Below, piece after piece: positions 58,237 to 64,000 of a DNA stretch of 64,000 bases. The notes below the pieces were generated by a model. That model worked only from the letters and a program-made list of their open reading frames with translations, searched no databases and had not been told where the DNA came from. The translations under genes were made by a program, and so were the position numbers. Origin of the DNA: Rhynchonema sp. JSB1_4 (taxonomy: Eukaryota; Nematoda; Chromadorea; Monhysterida; Xyalidae); NCBI GenBank assembly GCA_030248065.1, contig JASAMV010004411.1:30283-94282 (forward strand). Direction: 5' to 3'. The stretch's first letter is position 1. Each line of letters starts with the position of its first letter.

Positions 58237-61200
58237 TCACGCCTTCTCCATACCCTCCTCTCCAATATCAGTATCAGCTGTTTCATTATCGTCTTGTATC
58301 GAGCGATAGCTGATCTCGAACGGCGAGTTCTGTCCGGCTTTCTGTGCTTGTTCACTGTAAGCGCGTTGAAAATAGGGCGACGGTAGAACGTCACGACTTT
58401 CCATGCGAATCCACAGCTTTTCAATGTCTTCAAATGGAGCGGAACGCGCTGAAAGTGAATATAAAAGCCTACGACAGGCAGGCTGACGTTTTATACATCT
58501 TGGCTGGCACTTGCGTAAATTAATTTAACGGAATGTGTGGATATTATTTTGCAGGCTTCCTGGAAAGTTTCACAAAAAGAGAAACTGGCACCCTGGTAAC
58601 TGACGCATGAATTTCGTTTAGTTAATGCATGTCACCGAAAGTTGATGTTACACGGGGTGGTCATAAGCGAAACGATGGTCATCAGAAACAACACTTTCGT
58701 GGGAGCCATCGAAATTTGACAAAAACATACAAAAAATTCTGACAAACAATTTAGCGAATGCGGTCGACTTCGGTCACGGGAATCAACAACATCCGAAGGC
58801 AAGATAAAAAAACAAAAAGCGCTATTTCGCCACCCCCCCCCCCAACCTATCAGTATTTTCAGGTAACAACTGTAGGCGAGCCCAATGCTGAGTCGTTCTG
58901 ACATGTTGTGTGTTGGCATCGAGAGGAAAGCATCCAGCATTTGCAGCTGCAGGAAAAAAGTACAATCGTTTTGCAAGTGGTCCATCGATAATTCTAGAGA
59001 TACTGCGTGTGTTATGACGTCACGTTTTGACCGTTAGAGGTGGTCGCGGCAAATTTTGATCAGAGTAGGGGTCATTATTGTCAGACTGCTAAAAAACACG
59101 CTTTTCCAAATTGGTGGTATCAGTAAGTCGAGAATTCGAGCGGCAGATAAAAACGGCTTTGCCCAAAAAAACAAATTTCACACACCATTTTGGGTACAAT
59201 TATACACATTTCGCATGGTGGCCAATTTTGGTTCGGAGAAAAATTTTTTGTAGTAAACATATTTCCCGGCAAAAATTGTAACTTTATCTCGTCAAGTCAA
59301 AACAGTCACGTGGTCAGGTCTGATCACCAAGTATGATGCAAAACAACCCGAAAAACCCGACCCCCACAAAAAAAACTAACATTATCATTATCCACCGCCC
59401 GATTGCAGAACATTACAAACTCCCGCTGTGCGGCCATTTGCGGCGAGCGCATGGCGGGAATTTCGAATATTTGCTCGGCCTGTTTCAATTTGCCGGCTTC
59501 GATCAGAGCGAACGCGATCGGATACAGCGGTGCTGATTGGTGGATCTCATTGGCGGCAAAGTCGTAGACTGCAAACATTGCGTGGTGGAGGAATATGGTC
59601 AGGTCTGTTTGTAGTCTGGGGACACACAAAAAAATCTTTTAGTGAACTAATCTCAACTTAGTGGTGAAATTCGAACCATCAACGGCCGTGAGTGTCTTCG
59701 AGAGACGGAAAACACCGAGTTGAAGTTGAATATAATCCAACAAAGAACAACGATACAATCATTTCTGCCGTTTGACTAAAACACATTGAAATGCACTAAT
59801 AAACACTGAACTTTTCAGTCTGACTAGTTTTGTCCTCAGGCTGTATTCCACAGCACTGGTGTAGTAAAAATGCATTGAGTCTTGCCTGTTTCATTCCATC
59901 GTTACTGTAATTTGCGGCTCGATGTATTGTTAATTTCGCACCGAGCTAGACTAAGATGTCACTAGACACAGATGGCAGACAGACTGATCCAGGCTGCCAG
60001 AACACTGTCGAGTTTCTGCGTGTTTTTCGCCGGCATTTTCACGGACCGGCGGCAGGCAGGCGGTGCACCCGGGCCCTCATCACAGACATCCAACAGTAGG
60101 GTTAGAGAGATGTCGGGTGTCGGGTGCCAAAAAAGTGTAGGTGTCGGGTGTCGGGTACCCCCAGATGTCGGGTGTCGGGTTTTTTGGACCCGACACCCGA
60201 CAGCCGACACCCGACACTTACGGTTCAAAACATCAGTTTTGCTGAGAGAAGAATTTTGGGAGAAAATTTTCTTCGGATCAAATGTTTCCGAAGACGCAGA
60301 ATGTGACATTTTGGTGTTTATTTCGTGTGAAAATACTTGAATTCAGTAACCCGAGCCAAAAAATTGCACTAACGATGCAAATGAGCAAAAATTTGCCTGT
60401 TTTTGTTACAAAAACAGGTGTCGGGTGTCGGGTTTTTTTCAAAAACTAAATGTCGGGTTTTTTTACAACTGTCGGGTGTCGGGTGTCGGCTTTTTTTCTC
60501 AGATGTCGGGTGTCGGGTGTCGGGTTTTTCCAGATGTCGGGTGTCGGCTGTCGGGTGTCGGGTACCCCCCCGACCTCTAACCCTATCCAACAGTAACAAA
60601 CACCAAACACAACAACAACAACACTAACAATCCTCCAACGCCTCCTTGTCGGCCTGTTTGAGTATGGCGAGGAACAACGGATTCAACATCGACACAACGG
60701 GCAGAGATCGAAAGCCGGCCGGTGCGCTCAAACGTTGCCGAATCGCCACCTTCGCAAACTCGATCGCGCCGTGAATGTCGTTTCTGTGCAACAAAGTCAC
60801 TTCTGAAATACTTCATCTTCACACTTCATGGTCAAACACTGGTGGCAAAATCAGTAAAAATGCAATAAAATCACGAAACACCCCCAAGGTGAAAGATGTC
60901 ACGTGATTATGCCGAGCCCACCCGTCCAAAAGCCAAAACACTTCGTCATGAAAGGCCTTAAATTCGGAACGACCGTGGTCAGAGCGTCTTTTTCAATAAT
61001 TATTTAGGATAAGGATGATTACTTCAAAAACAATTTTTTCCAAATTCTTTTCAACTTATGCATAGCATATTTTTCACCATTCTCTGTCTGTTTCGGAAAA
61101 TTATTTAGTTATGCTTTCGCACCATCATGAGAGATCTTCACATTCACGGACGGTTGCAGCACATTTGTTTCACGCTCAACGCAAAAAATGGCCATTTGCG

Positions 61201-63473
61201 AAAGAGGCTGATGTTACACGGAAAGTACTTGAGCGACTGCCCAAACTACAGCACTGGTTGGTGGGGCTAATCCTACGAAAAAATAAATGAACCAAAAAAG
61301 AATGAAACCGAGCTGCAATTTTAATTTTGCGCGACGAACTCCAACAACACAAAATAAAAAAATAAAATACAAAACACAAAATATATTCAATCCATAAACT
61401 CGCTAACTCTCTCAAGTACGGCTGCAGCAGCGTTTTGCCGATGTCGAACTCAAAACTGGCGAGACCGTGATTCTGCAGTTTCGTGCAGAATTCGAAATAC
61501 CGCGGCACGTCCTCGCCCGAACAGCCAATCAGCGCGTCGCTCAGTGCCTGCAGCCAATCAGCTTGCACCCGACGTAATTCAGACAGTGCACCGGCGTGAG
61601 CGGTTTGTGCGGTAATACCGACTATGCCAGCTGGAATATATTTAGGAGTATTGTACGACGCTTTGGTCCCGGGGCACAGGTTCAGGCCCGGCTGGAGCCT
61701 AAGCCTAAGCCTATAAATTGGGTCAAATATGCTGGGCCTGAATCGGCCGGGCCTGAAAACCTGGGACCCAAGTGGTCAACCTTCGACGTCAACTCAAGCA
61801 AGCCCAAATGAGCGCGCGAGAGATTATCAATGGAAGTTGACAATTTGAGTTGGCGATACTACTGTAAGTAAGCCGATGTTTGCCGCACGAAGTCAATAAT
61901 GCAACAGCAGTGAGCGTTGCCCATTTCGGTCTGTTTTCACGGACGAGCGAGCTGTTTCAACTCAAAGCCAGAAAAACACCGGCTGATCTAGCCACAGAAC
62001 AGTGTAAAACATTTCGAATTCGAACACACTGATGTCCGTGATCTTTCTCTCTCCTTGGCGCTTTTTGTAGCTTTTATTTGCTGTGGTTTTGTTATACCTA
62101 ACCAGTGTTGTAACTATTTTCATTTCCGTAATTGTCCCACCCGGTCTTGTAACTGTGCTTCTATCACTCATTTACGTGCATGGTCTTATGCGTCACTGAG
62201 AGCAATAAACCAAACCAACCAACAATGTTTTTAACAAAAAAAAACCAGCACTTACCAAAATCTTCATCATCTTTGAAATTATCCGCCATAAACTGATTGG
62301 CCGCATCGAGCCCGCGTGCACGGAACACCAATCTGACTAGATGCGCCATCGGACTCGCTTTCACCACCGATTTAAGCTGCTTGTGTTGGTGGTCGAGAAT
62401 CGACTTTCTGAAACAGCGCATTCTTGGTGGTTATTGGTCGCACAATGACCATATAAGAATTCATCAAATCAATCCTGATTTTCACGTTCAGTCACTCTTA
62501 ACCACTGTGCTATTTGTGATTCTCACAAAACATTTTCAGCTAAAAATAATCTAGCAGATCAACCACGTTGCCGCAGGTCTGAAACATTCTCTTTACTACA
62601 TGCTTTGTGTGCGATCACGCAACGCAACGTCACCACCCCGTCACTTTCCCTCTTCACGAATCAGGAAAAAAATTGACCAATTCTTATAAATTCATTGTGC
62701 AATCAATATACATCGTTGCACCAGGGCAAACAAGAACGACACAATTTGCACGCGAAAATAGGTCGATTGTTTATTGGTCAACGCAATAGTAGGTTCTAGC
62801 AGTGAAATTCTCGCGCTCCATCAGGGCAGCTTCACCTGACGCGACCAGAGGCGACGATTTGCGTTGGCGACCAGGCGATAAGCCGAAAAGCGGCGCAGAA
62901 AATGAATTGTCGCACTAATTTTGACCGGCGTTAAAAAAACTGGTTCGTCCCGCGAAATGCAAACTGGAGACTAATTCATATTATAGCTGCAGTTTATAAA
63001 AATATAAATTTCCGAAAAAAAACACAGTTTTTCCCGATGTCTTTTTTCGGTTGGTCGCCTGTTCAAGATGGATACGTCTTGGCAACACATGGTCCAAGAT
63101 TTCTGCGAGACAAAAAAAGAGACCAAAAGACACAAAAAGGTGTGGGGGTTCTGCACGATTTGCGAAGGTAACAACCGTCTTGTTGGAAAATTTTTTAGTT
63201 TGTTCCGAAAGTTTCTGGTATTTTTTATGCGCCGGGAGAAAAACGTTATCTTGGCCTTCGGAAACAGGGAGAAGAAACAAATGTTTTTTCCACGCTCAAA
63301 CATAATTCACATCAATCAACCCACAATTCCTTCCACGCATCCAGCGCGTATTCGACATTTTCCGGCGTACTTTTGATGATCACCCAGAAGAAAGGTCGAT
63401 AATCAGTGTTGTCTGGTCCAGTTACATTGATGAACTTGTGCAGGCATTCGCAGGCTTTGGATAGATCCTGATT
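58237..63473 (-). CDS. Helical-repeat protein, possibly PPR/LRPPRC-like, 5'-partial
   Basis: Nine phase-consistent exons encode the last 430 residues: 63321-63473, 62256-62403, 61408-61561, 61220-61245, 60629-60802, 59970-60075, 59396-59615, 58847-58946, 58237-58448. The 5' end lies beyond 64000. The product looks like paired helices with recurring A..LW/F and residue patterns such as VEYALDAWKEL, LYPIAFALIEAGKLKQAEQIF and IEKLWIRMESRDVLPS. These resemble pentatricopeptide/LRPPRC-type repeats, but I cannot confirm the family by eye. The acidic tail ends EEGMEKA. The 26-bp exon and the 59970-60075 exon rest on phase continuity only. A poly-C run on the plus strand follows the donor at 58847. 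Introns hold a hAT element and a MITE. Confidence 0.5.
60097..60585. mobile_element. hAT-type element with TGTCGGG heptamer arrays
   Basis: Ends TAGGGTTAGAG and CTCTAACCCTA are flanked by the perfect 8-bp duplication TCCAACAG (60089-60096, 60586-60593). Both halves are filled with tandem TGTCGGG units, direct and inverted. It is 489 bp, non-coding, and lies in an intron of the partial gene. Confidence 0.85.
61663..61782. repeat. Short inverted-terminus element
   Basis: GGTCCCGGGGCACAGGTTCA on the left and its diverged complement on the right share the CAGGCCCGG motif. The interior repeats CCTAAG. Limits are approximate. Confidence 0.4.
62434..62706. repeat. TA-flanked 274-bp MITE, copy 3
   Basis: Full-length relative of 36919-37192, flanked by TA, in the intron between exons 62256-62403 and 63321-63473. 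Confidence 0.8.
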
Positions 63474-63745
63474 CTGCAAGGAAATTGGTGAATTCGATAT
63501 AAACGATAACGATTCAAAACTTGGTGATCGGAACTGTTTTGGTCACATGATGATGTTCTGCTTCGAAAACTGCGCTCAAGAATATTTCAGGACAGTTCAG
63601 TCAGACAAGCTGTCTAAGAAGTTGAAGCATAAGAAATGTTTCCTGTCTTGCATTTATGGAAAGCGGAATTTACTACGTTTTGATAATAGGCGAAATCCAA
63701 AAAAACAAACAAAAGAAAACGAACTCGCAAAATGCAGATCGCTAA

Positions 63746-63928
63746 GGGCGGCCTTACGTAAAACAAGGAAATAGGAAATATTTCCTGTTTCCTATTTCCT
63801 AGTTTCGAAAAAAAACCAAATAGGAAATAGGAAATATTTCCTACTTCCTAGTTTCGTCTCAAATTCCCTAAAAAACAGTTCTAACACACAAAAGATTTCC
63901 AATTTCCTAGTTTTACGTAAGGCCGCCC
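63746..63928. mobile_element. PIF/Harbinger-type MITE, 183 bp
   Basis: Inverted ends GGGCGGCCTTACGTAAAAC and complement are flanked by TAA (63743-63745, 63929-63931). The interior alternates AGGAAATA and TATTTCCT blocks. A 3-bp TAA/TWA duplication is typical of PIF/Harbinger elements. Confidence 0.75.
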
Positions 63929-64000
63929 TAAAAGGGGAAATGTTGTTGGCTCTATTTTCTAGGTATTTTAATACATGTATGTTTTAGTATTCGGGGAAAG

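Overview
The window reads as animal nuclear DNA. Its genes are split by many short spliceosomal introns (mostly about 70-500 bp, GT-AG, acceptors often TTTCAG-like). Animal families are recognisable: a DEG/ENaC ectodomain, ACTR10/Arp11, BCS1, QTRT2 and a GH27 lysosomal glycosidase. The phylum cannot be fixed from the sequence alone; an invertebrate is likely. All eight gene models lie on the minus strand. I built each model by hand from splice sites and reading-phase continuity.

Layout: 1-2712 is intergenic DNA with a TTAA-flanked transposon and a small inverted-repeat element. 2713-29444 holds three tandem paralogues (A, B, C), each with 25 coding exons and the same intron phases. Each encodes a signal peptide, C-type-lectin-like and EGF modules, then a DEG/ENaC-type extracellular domain with one C-terminal membrane helix and no visible first helix. 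I know of no description of this architecture, and it is the main discovery candidate. Between B and C lies a relic of the 3' end of the neighbouring alpha-galactosidase-type gene, which shows what the duplicated unit was. 30097-37937 is a GH27 gene with NAGA-type specificity residues. 40623-45940 is ACTR10 (dynactin pointed-end complex). 46352-51606 is QTRT2 (queuosine tRNA modification). 51931-57611 is BCS1 (AAA chaperone of mitochondrial complex III). 58237-63473 is a helical-repeat, possibly PPR/LRPPRC-like gene whose 5' end lies beyond the window.

The introns and spacers are crowded with non-autonomous transposons. There are three very large fold-back elements (1.3-2.2 kb). A 737-bp terminal-repeat retrotransposon in miniature has identical LTRs that each carry an anticodon-less tRNA with Pol III A/B boxes. 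There are hAT-type elements with clear 8-bp target duplications, one of them in a three-level nest, and several MITE families with two or more copies here. No CRISPR, operon or prokaryotic signal was seen. Apart from the tandem channel-like array, the genes are functionally unrelated housekeeping loci that happen to share an orientation.
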